DNA of 64,000 bases, taken from NCBI RefSeq assembly GCF_902459645.1, contig NZ_CABPSK010000004.1:248001-312000 (forward strand), given 5' to 3'. This DNA is from Pandoraea pneumonica (GTDB lineage Bacteria; Pseudomonadota; Gammaproteobacteria; Burkholderiales; Burkholderiaceae). The notes under the pieces were generated by a model. It was not told where the DNA came from, ran no database searches, and saw nothing but the letters and a program-made list of their open reading frames with translations. Below, one piece after another: positions 37,430 through 45,904 of the stretch (the first letter of the stretch is position 1; every line of letters begins with the position of its first letter). The position numbers were made by a program, and so were the translations under genes.

Positions 37430-38362
37430 ATGACGAAGCCTTCGCCACGCACATCATCGACCTGCCCACTCACGGCAGAGAACACCCCGCCCTCCGACAC
37501 CAGCCAAACGATCGCCCACGCATGGGCACAGGTCGGTGCCGCGCTCAGCCCGTACCCTGACTGCCCGTTGCCGAGCTGGACAGGCGGCGGCGATACGCTG
37601 CACCAGCATCTGATCGTGATCGCCAGCGCGCATGAGGCTGACATCGTGGGCCATTTACGCCATCTGGAGACGGCAGCCGCCCGGTTCGGCAAAGTGGGGT
37701 TCGTGGGACCCGCCAGCGTGCGACGGCTCGTGGAATGGTCGCTGGGAGACCGCGTCGTAGTGCTCTCTCGCATGCCGCGCGATGTTTCCGACTGGGATCT
37801 GCGCTGCACGCTCGGCGGGCTGGCTCGCGCGCTCGGGCCGCACGCGGCCGCGGCGCACGCCGGTATGCCCCATCTGCGCGTGGCCGCAACGAGCGCGCGG
37901 CATTGGCGCGACCGATTGGCGGCTTCGGCACAGCACGGGCTTTGCGTCGGCATTGCATGGCCGGGCGCTTCGGGGCTCGCATCGGTGACGCCGCTACTCT
38001 GCGTGCCGGGGGTGTCTTGGGTGCCGCTCGGTGCCCACGCTCACATGAGCGCCGACCCGACGCCTGCGTCGTGCATCGACTGGATCGATTGGCGTGCAGA
38101 CTGCGACGACCTCGCGGATGAAGCCGCACTCGTCGACAATCTCGATCTCGTGATTTCGTTGGATATTGCCCGCACCCACCTTGCAGGCGGGCTGGGCGTG
38201 CCGGTTTGGCACGTGGATATTGCGGCACAACCGGCTGTCGCCGGGTATGCCCAGATGCGCTTATTCTGCGCGGCGGCACGCAACGACTGGCACGGTGCCG
38301 TCGAGGCGGCGGCGCAAGCGTTGCACTCGCTATCCGCCGAATTTCAAGGCTGGTCGAGGTAG
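37430..38362 (+). CDS. Glycosyltransferase-like (GT-B C-terminal domain) protein, degenerate
   Basis: The protein of about 310 residues ends with NLDLVISLDIARTHLAGGLG followed by VPVWHVDI. This resembles the end of the heptosyltransferase-like/TPR-glycosyltransferase domain (usual form: D-L-V-I-S-V-D-T-A-x-A-H-L-A-G-A-L-G-x-P-V-W). The usual TPR repeats and the downstream W-R-W/Y-P segment are absent. A middle segment LCVGIAWPGASG matches the start of the same domain. So it is a short, perhaps non-catalytic relative. The start is uncertain: ATG 37430 has a GGGA six bases before it; an ATG at 37340 is possible. Function unknown. Confidence 0.55.
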   Translation: MTKPSPRTSSTCPLTAENTPPSDTSQTIAHAWAQVGAALSPYPDCPLPSWTGGGDTLHQHLIVIASAHEADIVGHLRHLETAAARFGKVGFVGPASVRRLVEWSLGDRVVVLSRMPRDVSDWDLRCTLGGLARALGPHAAAAHAGMPHLRVAATSARHWRDRLAASAQHGLCVGIAWPGASGLASVTPLLCVPGVSWVPLGAHAHMSADPTPASCIDWIDWRADCDDLADEAALVDNLDLVISLDIARTHLAGGLGVPVWHVDIAAQPAVAGYAQMRLFCAAARNDWHGAVEAAAQALHSLSAEFQGWSR

Positions 38363-38409
38363 ACCGAAGGTCTGCCGACCAGCCCTGCCGCCCAAGCCGC
38401 CTATATCGC

Positions 38410-38883
38410 TTATGCCGTCCAGCGATCGCCGACCTGTGCCGTCTTTACCCACGCCATGAAGGCCGTGGCTTCCGGAGTATCGGCCGGTGCCGACCAGCTC
38501 GCATAGTCCGCTTCGACAAACGGTCGGTACGGGCCGTGCTTCGCCTCGAAAATCACAGCACCCGGGTCCAGCGAAAGCACCGTGTGATGCACGTTGATCG
38601 GCGACTCGATCACGAGCGTGTCTTCGCCGAGCACCTTGCGGTCGGTAACGGCACCGGCCTCATCGAACGTCAGCACGACAAAGCGGCCGCGCAACGCGGT
38701 AAGCAATTCCCACGTGTGGCGATGCAAATGCGGACGAATATAAGTCGCCGGCTCCATGGCAATGGCCAGGCGCTGAATCGGATCTTCCAGCGTGTCGTGC
38801 AGATTCTGGTTCATGCGCAAACGCGGCGACTGCTCGGCTTGCTGGGTCAGCGCGTCGAGCGCTTCGGTAGACAACGTTTTCAT
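38410..38883 (-). CDS. WbuC-family cupin-fold metalloprotein
   Basis: The 157-residue product is a small cupin. The metal-site block YIRPHLHRHTWELLTALRGRF (in part: RPHLHRHTWELL) and the later SPINVHHTVLSLDPGAVIFEAKHGPY region carry the ligand histidines and glutamate. The N-terminus MKTLSTEALDALTQQAEQSP matches the WbuC family, which is often found near O-antigen genes and whose reaction is not known. The ATG at 38883 is chosen for this reason; a longer frame to 38958 has no family match. Ribosome-binding site is poor. Confidence 0.75.
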   Translation of the reverse strand: MKTLSTEALDALTQQAEQSPRLRMNQNLHDTLEDPIQRLAIAMEPATYIRPHLHRHTWELLTALRGRFVVLTFDEAGAVTDRKVLGEDTLVIESPINVHHTVLSLDPGAVIFEAKHGPYRPFVEADYASWSAPADTPEATAFMAWVKTAQVGDRWTA

Positions 38884-39003
38884 ATCGGAATCGTGGGGAA
38901 ATATCGCGCTTATTGAAAGTTGCACGGGTTGCAAGGGTTTCGGTGCGCTGAGGGGCAAAGTGTATCAAACCACCGTTGCAAACCGCGGTTTCAGGCCACC
39001 CAT

Positions 39004-39031
39004 AAAAAAACCCGCCTTGCGGCGGGTTTTT
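39004..39031 (-). terminator. Terminator of rpsU
   Basis: Stem CCCGCC/GGCGGG with loop TTGC (39011-39026), preceded by seven A (T-run on the minus strand) and followed by five T. It can work in both directions. Confidence 0.85.
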
Positions 39032-39073
39032 CAACTTCGCACTCCTTTGCGCCAAGGTGGCGCAACGGCATGC

Positions 39074-39286
39074 TTAGTACATCTTCTTCTTCAGGGTCTG
39101 GCTGCGCAGACGCTTACGCAGACGGGCCACGGCAGCAGCCTTCTTGCGCTTGCGCTCAGCCGTCGGCTTTTCGTAAGCCGCACGTGCCTTAACTTCCTTG
39201 ATCAGGCCCGTGCCATCGATGGCGCGGCGGAAACGACGCAGTGCGACTTCAACGGGTTCACCGTCTTTGATAACGATCTTGGTCAT
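39074..39286 (-). CDS. rpsU: 30S ribosomal protein S21
   Basis: The 70-residue basic protein begins [20 protein letters not shown] and ends in a Lys/Arg-rich tail, [14 protein letters not shown], as S21 does. It is needed for initiation on the 30S subunit. The gene is alone, not followed by dnaG/rpoD as in enterics; that is normal for Burkholderiaceae. Confidence 0.95.
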   Translation of the reverse strand: MTKIVIKDGEPVEVALRRFRRAIDGTGLIKEVKARAAYEKPTAERKRKKAAAVARLRKRLRSQTLKKKMY

Positions 39287-39812
39287 GCAATAACTCGTAT
39301 AGTGAATCGGCTCAGAGAGCCGGAATATTAACTACCGCGCAAAGATACCCTTCACCGCCCTGCCGGAGATTCCTCCTGCCAGGCGCGACGAACGGACTTG
39401 CCACGGACTGCACTACACCACATCTGGCGGGACCGCGACTCACCTCCTCGGCGATCTCCCGATTGGCATTTGATGTCCAAATTCGCTGCGAGCACCATTG
39501 CGCTTGCCTCGAACCGCACACCCCGCCTTCCAGACTGGCTGAATGGGTTGACTGATGGTGAAACCGCGCGCTTCGTTCGTCACTGAGCGCGATTTCCCCG
39601 CGATGCCCAAAATTTGGACAAGGTCGGGATTATACACACAAAGTGCGTGAATTGCACCCGTTTTGCGGCCCCACGAGACAAATGGGCTCCGGCGGCTGGC
39701 GACGGAGCCCATTCAGGCGGGGAAAGGCGGGAAAAACGCGGCGAAGCAGAACAAACAGTCTCATCGCCCCGCCGTCTCCCTTCAGGCCAAAACCGGCCTC
39801 AGCCTTTGATGC
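39287..39812. other. Intergenic region before rpsU, no gene seen
   Basis: 526 bases between rpsU and the second porin. Short frames are present on both strands but none has a ribosome-binding site or similarity. A TATAAT facing rpsU lies at 39634-39629. Confidence 0.45.
39629..39657 (-). promoter_or_regulatory. Candidate rpsU promoter
   Basis: TATAAT (39634-39629) on the minus strand with GTGCAA 17 bases upstream. The leader to rpsU would be about 335 bases. Confidence 0.35.
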
Positions 39813-40994
39813 TTAGAACTTGTGACGCAGGCCAGCGGTAACAGCGATTTGCGACTGTGCGCCGGTGCCCGTCGGGCCGCCCACGTTGTCGATCGCTGCC
39901 ACGATGGCGTCGCCCGTCGCGCGCTGATAGACCGCGGCGATGTACGTTTCCGTGCGCTTGCTGAACGAGTACACGCCACCGGCGTTGACTTGGAACCAAC
40001 GCGGCTTCGTGCCCTTCGTGATGCCGGTCAGGGCGGTGGCACCGCTCACGCTGCCGTCGCTGTACACGAACGCCAGGCCGCCCAACAGGTTCGGCGTGAT
40101 CTGGTACTTGCCGTTCAGTTCGAACGTGTTCACGCGAATCGACGACTGGTTGACGTAGTTGACCTTGGCGTAGCTGTACACGAAGCCGACGGTCGCTGCC
40201 TGGATCTGGTACGACACACCTGCCGCTGCGATGTCGTGCTTGTCGACGGCGCTGGTGTAGAAGATGTCGGTTGCGCTCGAGTAGTCGTTGGTCACGGCGC
40301 CGTTGCCGTTGGCCGTGCCCGGGCCAGCCAGGTGCATGTAGCCCGCAGCTGCCATCAACGGACCATTGGCGTACGAAGCGCCCAAGCTCCAGGCGTTGTT
40401 GTTCGCGAAGCCCGTGCCGTTACCCGTGTTCGGTTGGTTGCTGAAGCCGTACAGTGCGCCGAACGAGAACCCGTTGTAGTTCACGCTCGTGTACTTGACC
40501 GAGTTGTTCACGCGGAACGAGTTGTACAGGTTGTCGATATCGCCGACGTGGGCACCGTATTGCGTGGCCCACTGTTTAGCCGACGTGAGCGGGCTCACGT
40601 AGTCGACCACGGAGTCGTACTGACGACCGATCGTGACCGTACCGGCTTGCGTGCTTGCCAGACCGACATACGCTTGACGGCCGAACATACGGCTGTTTTG
40701 CGACATCGTGCCGTTGGTCAGGCTGAAGCCGTTTTCCAACACGAACACAGCCTTCAAGCCGCCACCCAGATCTTCCGAACCCTTCAGGCCCCAGCGGTTG
40801 CCCTGACCGATGCCGCTCACTGCCTGGATGTTGTGCGCGCCCTTGACGTTAGCACCCACGCCGCTGGCGACATTGTTCACGTAGCCAATGCCGGCGTCGA
40901 TCACACCGTAGAGCGTCACGTTGCTTTGGGCCATCGCCGGAGCGGCCACTGCGAAGCTGGCGAGGGCCAGTGCCGTAAGTTGGAAGCGCTTCAT
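39813..40994 (-). CDS. Gram-negative porin (OmpC-like family)
   Basis: The 393-residue outer-membrane porin has a signal peptide (MKRFQLTALALASFAVAAPA, cleavage after AMA), mature start QSNVTLYGVIDAGIGYV and C-terminus VTAGLRHKF. Internal motifs such as NRWGLKGSEDLGGGLKAVF (in part: RWGLKGSEDLGGGLKAVF) and RMFGRQAYVGL are those of the general porins of Burkholderiales. GAGGA lies seven bases before the ATG. It differs clearly from the porin at 32426-33592 and stands alone, so it is more likely a general porin. Confidence 0.9.
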   Translation of the reverse strand: MKRFQLTALALASFAVAAPAMAQSNVTLYGVIDAGIGYVNNVASGVGANVKGAHNIQAVSGIGQGNRWGLKGSEDLGGGLKAVFVLENGFSLTNGTMSQNSRMFGRQAYVGLASTQAGTVTIGRQYDSVVDYVSPLTSAKQWATQYGAHVGDIDNLYNSFRVNNSVKYTSVNYNGFSFGALYGFSNQPNTGNGTGFANNNAWSLGASYANGPLMAAAGYMHLAGPGTANGNGAVTNDYSSATDIFYTSAVDKHDIAAAGVSYQIQAATVGFVYSYAKVNYVNQSSIRVNTFELNGKYQITPNLLGGLAFVYSDGSVSGATALTGITKGTKPRWFQVNAGGVYSFSKRTETYIAAVYQRATGDAIVAAIDNVGGPTGTGAQSQIAVTAGLRHKF

Positions 40995-41513
40995 TCTTAT
41001 CCTCTTTGATAATGATTTTTAGAATTCTTGTCCGCTGTGCGGATCTCTCCTGCCGTTGACGGCTGCCACGTGCCCCGTGACACGGATTGCTGCAACCGCA
41101 TATGCAATGGAGTACTCACCAAATAACTTGCGGTGCTTTCCTTATGAGGGACAAGCACCGCCGGTCATTCGCAAGCGGGTGCATTCTGACACGAGAAAGC
41201 CGCGTTTCGCACGCAAGTGGTGCGATTGCAACACTCGTAATTCACGACATATGCGAACTGATTCACATTGCTTCGGTGAGCGTGATATCCGCTATTCGGA
41301 TGATCGAATGAGGCGTTGCAAGTGGGTGTAGCGTGACGATAACGTGCGCGATGTCGTGCGCGATCACGGCGCTAGAAAAACGAAAACGGCGCGTCGCCAG
41401 TGAGGCGCGCGCCGTTTATTTGGAGCAGCGATTTAACGCAGTGTTGAGCGCGACTGAATCTGAAATTCGTGCGTCGTGCGCTTCGGTTTCAGTCGAAACC
41501 GCAAACCGACCGT
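40995..41513. other. Intergenic region upstream of the second porin
   Basis: 519 bases with no gene recognised. It should hold the porin promoter on its left side and contains the terminator of the basic-tail protein gene at 41,374-41,417. Confidence 0.45.
41374..41417 (-). terminator. Terminator of the basic-tail protein gene
   Basis: A 10-bp stem AAACGGCGCG/CGCGCCGTTT (41384-41393 with 41408-41417) extends inward by four more pairs. On the minus strand it is followed by TTCGTTTTTC. Confidence 0.75.
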
Positions 41514-41984
41514 TTAGGCCGCGCCGCTCGTCGAAGCGGTTTTGACTGCCTTGGGGGCTTTCGCAGGCTTAGCGGCTTTCACGGGTTTGGCAGGCTTAGC
41601 AGGTTTCGCCAGCTTGGCGGGCTTGGCGGCCTTCGGCGCCTTATCCGACGACTTCGCGGGCAACTTCGCGGACGACTTAGCGGACTTCACCGACTTCGTC
41701 GCGGCCGACACGACCTTGGCTTTGGCGGCGGCGTTGCGCGCTGCGGCAGCGAGTTCAAGGTCAATGGTGTGCTTGAGGCCAGCGATGACGGGTTCTGCGA
41801 GATCGTCTGCAAAGTGATCGAACCAGCGCTTCGCTTGCAGGAGCTTTTTGCCGCCGAGGCGTTGCTTGTGGCCTTCGTCATCCGCCAGCACTTTGGCGGA
41901 CAGGCGCGCACGGCCTTTCGAGAGCCGCTCGAGAACGGTGATGATGGTGAACCCGCGATGCGACGTCTTCTGCTCGGCAGACAT
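41514..41984 (-). CDS. Basic protein with histone H1-like Lys/Ala/Pro tail
   Basis: The 156-residue product has a folded-looking N-terminal ~85 residues (HRGFTIITVLERLSKGRARL...) and a C-terminal tail of ~70 residues composed almost only of Lys, Ala, Pro and Ser, with repeated KAAKPAK/PAKPAK units. Such tails occur in histone H1-like nucleoid proteins of bacteria and would bind DNA or RNA. The ATG at 41984 has an excellent AGGAGG site seven bases upstream; the longer frame is dropped. A nucleoid role is inferred from composition only; the N-terminal domain is not recognised. Confidence 0.7.
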   Translation of the reverse strand: MSAEQKTSHRGFTIITVLERLSKGRARLSAKVLADDEGHKQRLGGKKLLQAKRWFDHFADDLAEPVIAGLKHTIDLELAAAARNAAAKAKVVSAATKSVKSAKSSAKLPAKSSDKAPKAAKPAKLAKPAKPAKPVKAAKPAKAPKAVKTASTSGAA

Positions 41985-42177
41985 ACTGGCCTCCTGATGT
42001 GTTCGCCTGAGGGCGAGCCCGGATCGGATAAATGCCACGACTACGTTCACGTGGATGGAAGGATCGTATCACGCCGAAAACGACGCGATATCAGTGACCT
42101 TGCCGAGCAAAGCTTCAGTGGGAAAACACAGGAGCGCGCAGTAGAACGCGGGAAAGCGATATGCGAGACGCGTACAA

Positions 42178-42202
42178 ACGAAAAACGCCCCAATAGGGGC
42201 GT
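42178..42202 (-). terminator. Terminator of tRNA-Pro
   Basis: Stem ACGCCCC/GGGGCGT with a four-base loop (42185-42202); on the minus strand TTTTTCG follows. Confidence 0.75.
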
Positions 42203-42233
42203 CTCGCAAACCGCTTGTACAGCAGGGAATTTC

Positions 42234-42310
42234 TGGTCGGAGCGATAGGATTCGAACCTACGACCCTCTGATCCCAAATCAGATGCGCTACCAGGCTGCG
42301 CTACGCTCCG
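42234..42310 (-). tRNA. tRNA-Pro (anticodon UGG)
   Basis: The minus strand folds into a 77-base cloverleaf: acceptor CGGAGCG/CGCTCCG, D-loop with GGTAG, anticodon stem CTGAT/ATCAG with loop TTTGGGA (anticodon TGG), T-arm with GTTCGAATC, discriminator A, and encoded CCA. Confidence 0.95.
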
Positions 42311-42514
42311 ACGAAGAGGGCGAATTGTAGAGGGTTCTTGGCGCTGCGTCAAATAGACGCGCACATTCTGCGTGTTTTCCTGCCAAGGGCTGGCACAATG
42401 CCCTTGCTGCGACCTGCGTATTCCCCTGCCGCTTCCCCCTCACGCTCACGTCGCATCAGTCTCGCCGACGGTCACGCCGCCGCCACGAAAACCCGCCATA
42501 GTGGGAGGTTCAAC

Positions 42515-43009
42515 ATGTCCGAACCCGTGTCGATGAACCTGATTCTCTGGCGTCACGCCGACGCCGAAAACCTGCCCGCCACCCTCGCCCTCAGCGCACA
42601 AGCCGACCTCGCCCGCGAACTCACCGAGCGTGGACGCAAACAAGCCGAAAAATCCGCCCAGTGGCTGCGCGCCCGGCTGCCCGAAGACACCCTCATCCTC
42701 TCCAGCCCCGCCGTACGCGCCGTCCAAACCGCTCAGGCACTCACCCCCAGCCCGCGTATCGTGCGCGATCTCGCCCCCGGCGCCAACGCCATGACGCTGC
42801 TCGGCGCCATCGACTGGCCCGGCACCGCTCAGAACGTTGTGATCGTCGGCCACCAACCCGCCCTCGGCCAACTCGCCAGCTTGCTCCTGAGCGGCCAGGA
42901 AGCCTACTGGACGATCAAGAAATCCGGCATCTGGTGGCTCGCCTCGCGACGCCGCGAAGACGAAAGTCAGGTCGTCGTGCGCGCCGTCATCAATCCCGAT
43001 TTGCTTTGA
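42515..43009 (+). CDS. SixA-like phosphohistidine phosphatase (histidine phosphatase family)
   Basis: The 164-residue protein belongs to the histidine phosphatase superfamily. The catalytic His14 is in ILWRHADAE, the second conserved Arg in SSPAVRAVQTAQAL, and the second His in VIVGHQPALG, as in SixA. E. coli SixA removes phosphate from histidine phosphotransfer proteins; a comparable role here is inferred. The ATG at 42515 has GGGAGG seven bases upstream; a longer frame upstream would overlap tRNA-Pro's flank and has no support. Confidence 0.8.
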   Translation: MSEPVSMNLILWRHADAENLPATLALSAQADLARELTERGRKQAEKSAQWLRARLPEDTLILSSPAVRAVQTAQALTPSPRIVRDLAPGANAMTLLGAIDWPGTAQNVVIVGHQPALGQLASLLLSGQEAYWTIKKSGIWWLASRRREDESQVVVRAVINPDLL

Positions 43010-43189
43010 TTTCAACTGCGTCCGATTGCCGCATGAAAGCCCGTGAAATGGCCTATCCACGGCCTTCCGCTTGGGACCTGCTGCGTGACAACTCGCGTTT
43101 TGTCATAGAATTGTCGCCTCCCGTTCACGGAATCGACATTGATGCTTTTTAAAGTACGTCGCAACGCGACCGTCACAAAAAGGGCCTTT

Positions 43190-44023
43190 ATGCGCGACCT
43201 GCCGAACCCCACCATGCCGCTCTCTTCGCTGACCCCTCCGTCGCGGAGGCGTCTTCCTCGCCCTGAAACACCTGTCAAACCGAATCTGGCAGTGGCGTGG
43301 GCACGCGACGAAAGCGAACTTCGGGAAGCCCAACGCCTGAGATATCAGGTCTTCGCCGAAGAAATGGGCGCATCGGTCAAAGGCCCGGCAGGCCTGGACG
43401 TCGACGAATACGACCAATACTGCGATCACCTGCTCGTACGCGATCAGGATTCGCTCAAGGTTGTCGGCACCTACCGCGTATTGCCCCCCGACCAGGCCAA
43501 GCGCCTCGGCCGTCTTTACTCCGAGGGCGAATTCGACCTCTCGCGTCTCGACCATCTGCGCCCCAAGATGCTCGAAACCGGTCGCTCGTGCGTGCACCAC
43601 GACTACCGCAACGGCGCCGTCATCATGGCCCTCTGGAGCGGTCTCGCAGAGTACATGGTGCGCAACGGCCTCGAGACGATGCTCGGCTGCGCCAGCGTGC
43701 CCATGGCCGACGGCGGTCACTACGCCGCAAGCCTCTATCGCAAACTGCAAGACAGCGAAGGCGCCATGGCCCCGGCGGAATACCACGCCGTACCGCGTAT
43801 CGCATTGCCGATCAACGAGTTGCAATCGGGCCTCGATGTCGAGCCGCCCGCGCTGGTCAAAGGCTACCTGCGCCTCGGCGCCCGCATCTGCGGCGCACCG
43901 GCCTGGGACCCCGACTTCAACACCGCAGACTTTCTGACGATGTTCCGCCTATCCGACATGAACCCGCGCTACGCGCGCCACTTCCTCGGCCCGGAACTGC
44001 TCAGCAAACTCAAAAGCGCCTAA
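43190..44023 (+). CDS. olsB: OlsB-like GNAT acyltransferase
   Basis: The product of about 277 residues matches the L-ornithine N-alpha-acyltransferase (OlsB) type, which uses acyl-ACP to make lyso-ornithine lipid, a phosphorus-free membrane lipid. Typical features are LREAQRLRYQVFAEEMGA, VGTYRVLPP, and the LETGRSCVHHDYRNGAVI block. The ATG at 43190 has AAAGGG five bases upstream; an ATG at 43142 would add 16 residues. No olsA is adjacent. In other bacteria olsB is induced under phosphate starvation; here it lies just before the ppx/ppk/pst/pho block, which fits. Other GNAT hemolysin-like acyltransferases are related. Confidence 0.78.
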   Translation: MRDLPNPTMPLSSLTPPSRRRLPRPETPVKPNLAVAWARDESELREAQRLRYQVFAEEMGASVKGPAGLDVDEYDQYCDHLLVRDQDSLKVVGTYRVLPPDQAKRLGRLYSEGEFDLSRLDHLRPKMLETGRSCVHHDYRNGAVIMALWSGLAEYMVRNGLETMLGCASVPMADGGHYAASLYRKLQDSEGAMAPAEYHAVPRIALPINELQSGLDVEPPALVKGYLRLGARICGAPAWDPDFNTADFLTMFRLSDMNPRYARHFLGPELLSKLKSA

Positions 44024-44085
44024 AAAAAGCGCCTGATAAGGCCAACACATCCCCCCAACCGATTCAGCCCCCTTCAAAAAGGGAC

Positions 44086-44118
44086 AAAAAAAAGCCCGGC
44101 AACTGCCGGGCTTTTTTA
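44086..44118. terminator. Bidirectional terminator between olsB and ppx
   Basis: Stem AGCCCGGC/GCCGGGCT with loop AACT (44093-44112), T-run on the right and A-run on the left. Confidence 0.9.
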
Positions 44119-44151
44119 CTGGGACGAACGAAAGGCGTTTCAGGAATCCAG

Positions 44152-44195
44152 ACGCCAGCGTGGCTTCAAGCCTACACGCCAGCGTGGCTTCAAGC
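44152..44195. repeat. Two-copy tandem repeat over the ppx 3' end
   Basis: A 20-base unit occurs at 44152-44171 and 44176-44195, a 24-base period. The second copy contains the ppx stop codon, so a duplication has occurred at the gene end. Confidence 0.8.
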
Positions 44196-45710
44196 GTAAA
44201 CCACCTTGTAGCGTTGCCCGATCTTCTCCCACTCCTGCGCTTCACGCTGCAAACTGTAATCCGTCAGCGGGTTGGCATCGATCCACGTACGCGGCACCGA
44301 TACCTCAAAGCCGTCGTCCAGGCGATTGACCTCGATACGCTCAGGCAAAGCATCGATACGGCGGCGACAAAACAACACCGCCAATCGCAGACAGAACAGC
44401 AACTGCCAATCGACCTGCTGCGCCTGCGATGCCAGCTTGCCCAACTTGCCCACGTGGCCCAGCAGCAACTCGGCAAGACGCGCCTGATCGGGCCGCGAGA
44501 ACCCAGGCATGTCGGCGTTGCTGCCGATGTAGGCGGAATGCTTGTGATACGCGCTGTGCGAAATCGACAGCCCCATCTCGTGCAGCGACGACGCCCAGCT
44601 GAGCAGCGCTTCGTCCTCCTCACGCCCATCGTCTTCGCCTGCCGCTTCCGCCACCACCGGCAACTGCCGATACAGCGCGATCGCCAGATGCCCGACACGC
44701 TCCGCCTGCGCCCGATCCACGCCATAACGGCGTACAAACTGCTCGACCGTCACCGCACGCATATCCTGATGCTGTGTGCGCCCCAGCAAGTCGTACATCA
44801 CGCCCAATCGCAGCGCGGCATCGGTGGTCTCCATGTGATCGACTTCAAGCTCATTGAAGACCGACAACATGATCGACAAACCACCCGGCAGCACCGGAAT
44901 GCGGTCCTGCTTCAACCCGGCCAACTTCAATCGATTGGCGTTCTCGGCCTTGATGAGCGCCCGCTTGAGCCGCTCGAGGCCGCCGCGCGTGAGACCGTGC
45001 ACCCCGCCGTCATTGAAGCCGTTGGCCTCCAGCAATTCGGCCAGCGCACGGGCCGTGCCCGACGAGCCGATCGCCTGCGACCACCCGGCCTCCCGAAACG
45101 CGGCGGAAATGATCTGAATTTCGCGGCGCGCAGCAAGCTCGGCCTGCTTCATCGCATATTCGTCGACATTGCCGCTCGGAAAGAACTGCCGGCTGTGACT
45201 GACGCAGCCGATATACAGACTCTCCATAATCAGCGGTTCGTAGTCCTGACCGATAATGAATTCCGTCGAACCGCCGCCGATATCCACGACGAGCCGATTG
45301 CCCGGACACGTCGGCACCGAATGCGCCGCTCCCGCATAAATCAGGCGTGCTTCTTCGCGCCCGGCAATCACTTCGATGGGAAACCCGAGCGCGCGCTGCG
45401 CTTCACCGAGAAAATCTTGCGCGTTCTTCGCGACGCGCAGCGTGTTGGTCGCCACCGCGCGCACTTGATCGGGATGAAAGCCCCGCAGCCGCTCGCCAAA
45501 GCGCTTGAGCACGTCCCAGCCGCGTTGCTGCGATGGGTGATCGAGGTACTTTTCCGCATTCAGGCCAGCCGCGAGGCGCACCGGTTCGCGCAGCGCATCG
45601 ACCTGATAGATCTGCGTGCCGGCAGAGGTTTCCTCTACCCGGCCGATGATCAGGCGAAAACTGTTCGAGCCGAGATCGACGGCCGCTAATAAAGGCGAGG
45701 GGGTACTCAT
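44190..45710 (-). CDS. ppx: Exopolyphosphatase (Ppx/GppA family)
   Basis: The 506-residue protein releases phosphate from polyphosphate ends, or hydrolyses pppGpp in the GppA form. The actin-fold phosphate loops AAVDLGSNSFRLIIGR and LVVDIGGGSTEFIIG are intact, with GSSGTARALAEL later. The C-terminal HD-like helical domain (from about residue 320) is present, so it is the long two-domain type. The ATG is divergent from ppk. Ppx is preferred over GppA because of its place next to ppk. One Pho-box-like site faces it. Confidence 0.9.
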   Translation of the reverse strand: MSTPSPLLAAVDLGSNSFRLIIGRVEETSAGTQIYQVDALREPVRLAAGLNAEKYLDHPSQQRGWDVLKRFGERLRGFHPDQVRAVATNTLRVAKNAQDFLGEAQRALGFPIEVIAGREEARLIYAGAAHSVPTCPGNRLVVDIGGGSTEFIIGQDYEPLIMESLYIGCVSHSRQFFPSGNVDEYAMKQAELAARREIQIISAAFREAGWSQAIGSSGTARALAELLEANGFNDGGVHGLTRGGLERLKRALIKAENANRLKLAGLKQDRIPVLPGGLSIMLSVFNELEVDHMETTDAALRLGVMYDLLGRTQHQDMRAVTVEQFVRRYGVDRAQAERVGHLAIALYRQLPVVAEAAGEDDGREEDEALLSWASSLHEMGLSISHSAYHKHSAYIGSNADMPGFSRPDQARLAELLLGHVGKLGKLASQAQQVDWQLLFCLRLAVLFCRRRIDALPERIEVNRLDDGFEVSVPRTWIDANPLTDYSLQREAQEWEKIGQRYKVVYA

Positions 45711-45813
45711 GTGGGGGTGCGCCTAGGCGATGAGGGTCGAAATACGCTTTGTTGCACACGAAAAGCGTGACGCGCACTCGACAGATAAATGACGAATACG
45801 TTACAAAGTGAAT

Positions 45814-45831
45814 ATGACACGTCGTTGACAA
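45814..45831 (-). promoter_or_regulatory. Pho-box-like site facing ppx
   Basis: On the minus strand TTGTCAA-CGAC-GTGTCAT, two heptamers four bases apart, fits the PhoB pattern CTGTCAT-N4-CTGTCAT at 5/7 and 6/7. Confidence 0.45.
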
Positions 45832-45837
45832 ATGTGA

Positions 45838-45855
45838 ATGTCATATAACTGTAAC
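45838..45855 (+). promoter_or_regulatory. Pho-box-like site facing ppk
   Basis: ATGTCAT-ATAA-CTGTAAC: two heptamers four bases apart with an A/T spacer, matching the PhoB consensus at 6/7 and 5/7. It lies about 50 bases before the preferred ppk start. Confidence 0.55.
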
Positions 45856-45904
45856 AATACGGATGAAGAATTCACGCCAATCCCATGTCTTTCGCACGTT
45901 CAAT

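Noticed and set aside
39398-39712. Small overlapping frames between rpsU and the second porin
   Set aside because: No ribosome-binding sites, no similarity and both strands equally open.
39786-39802. Short inverted repeat after the second porin gene as terminator
   Set aside because: The stem is only five pairs and no T-run follows on the minus strand.
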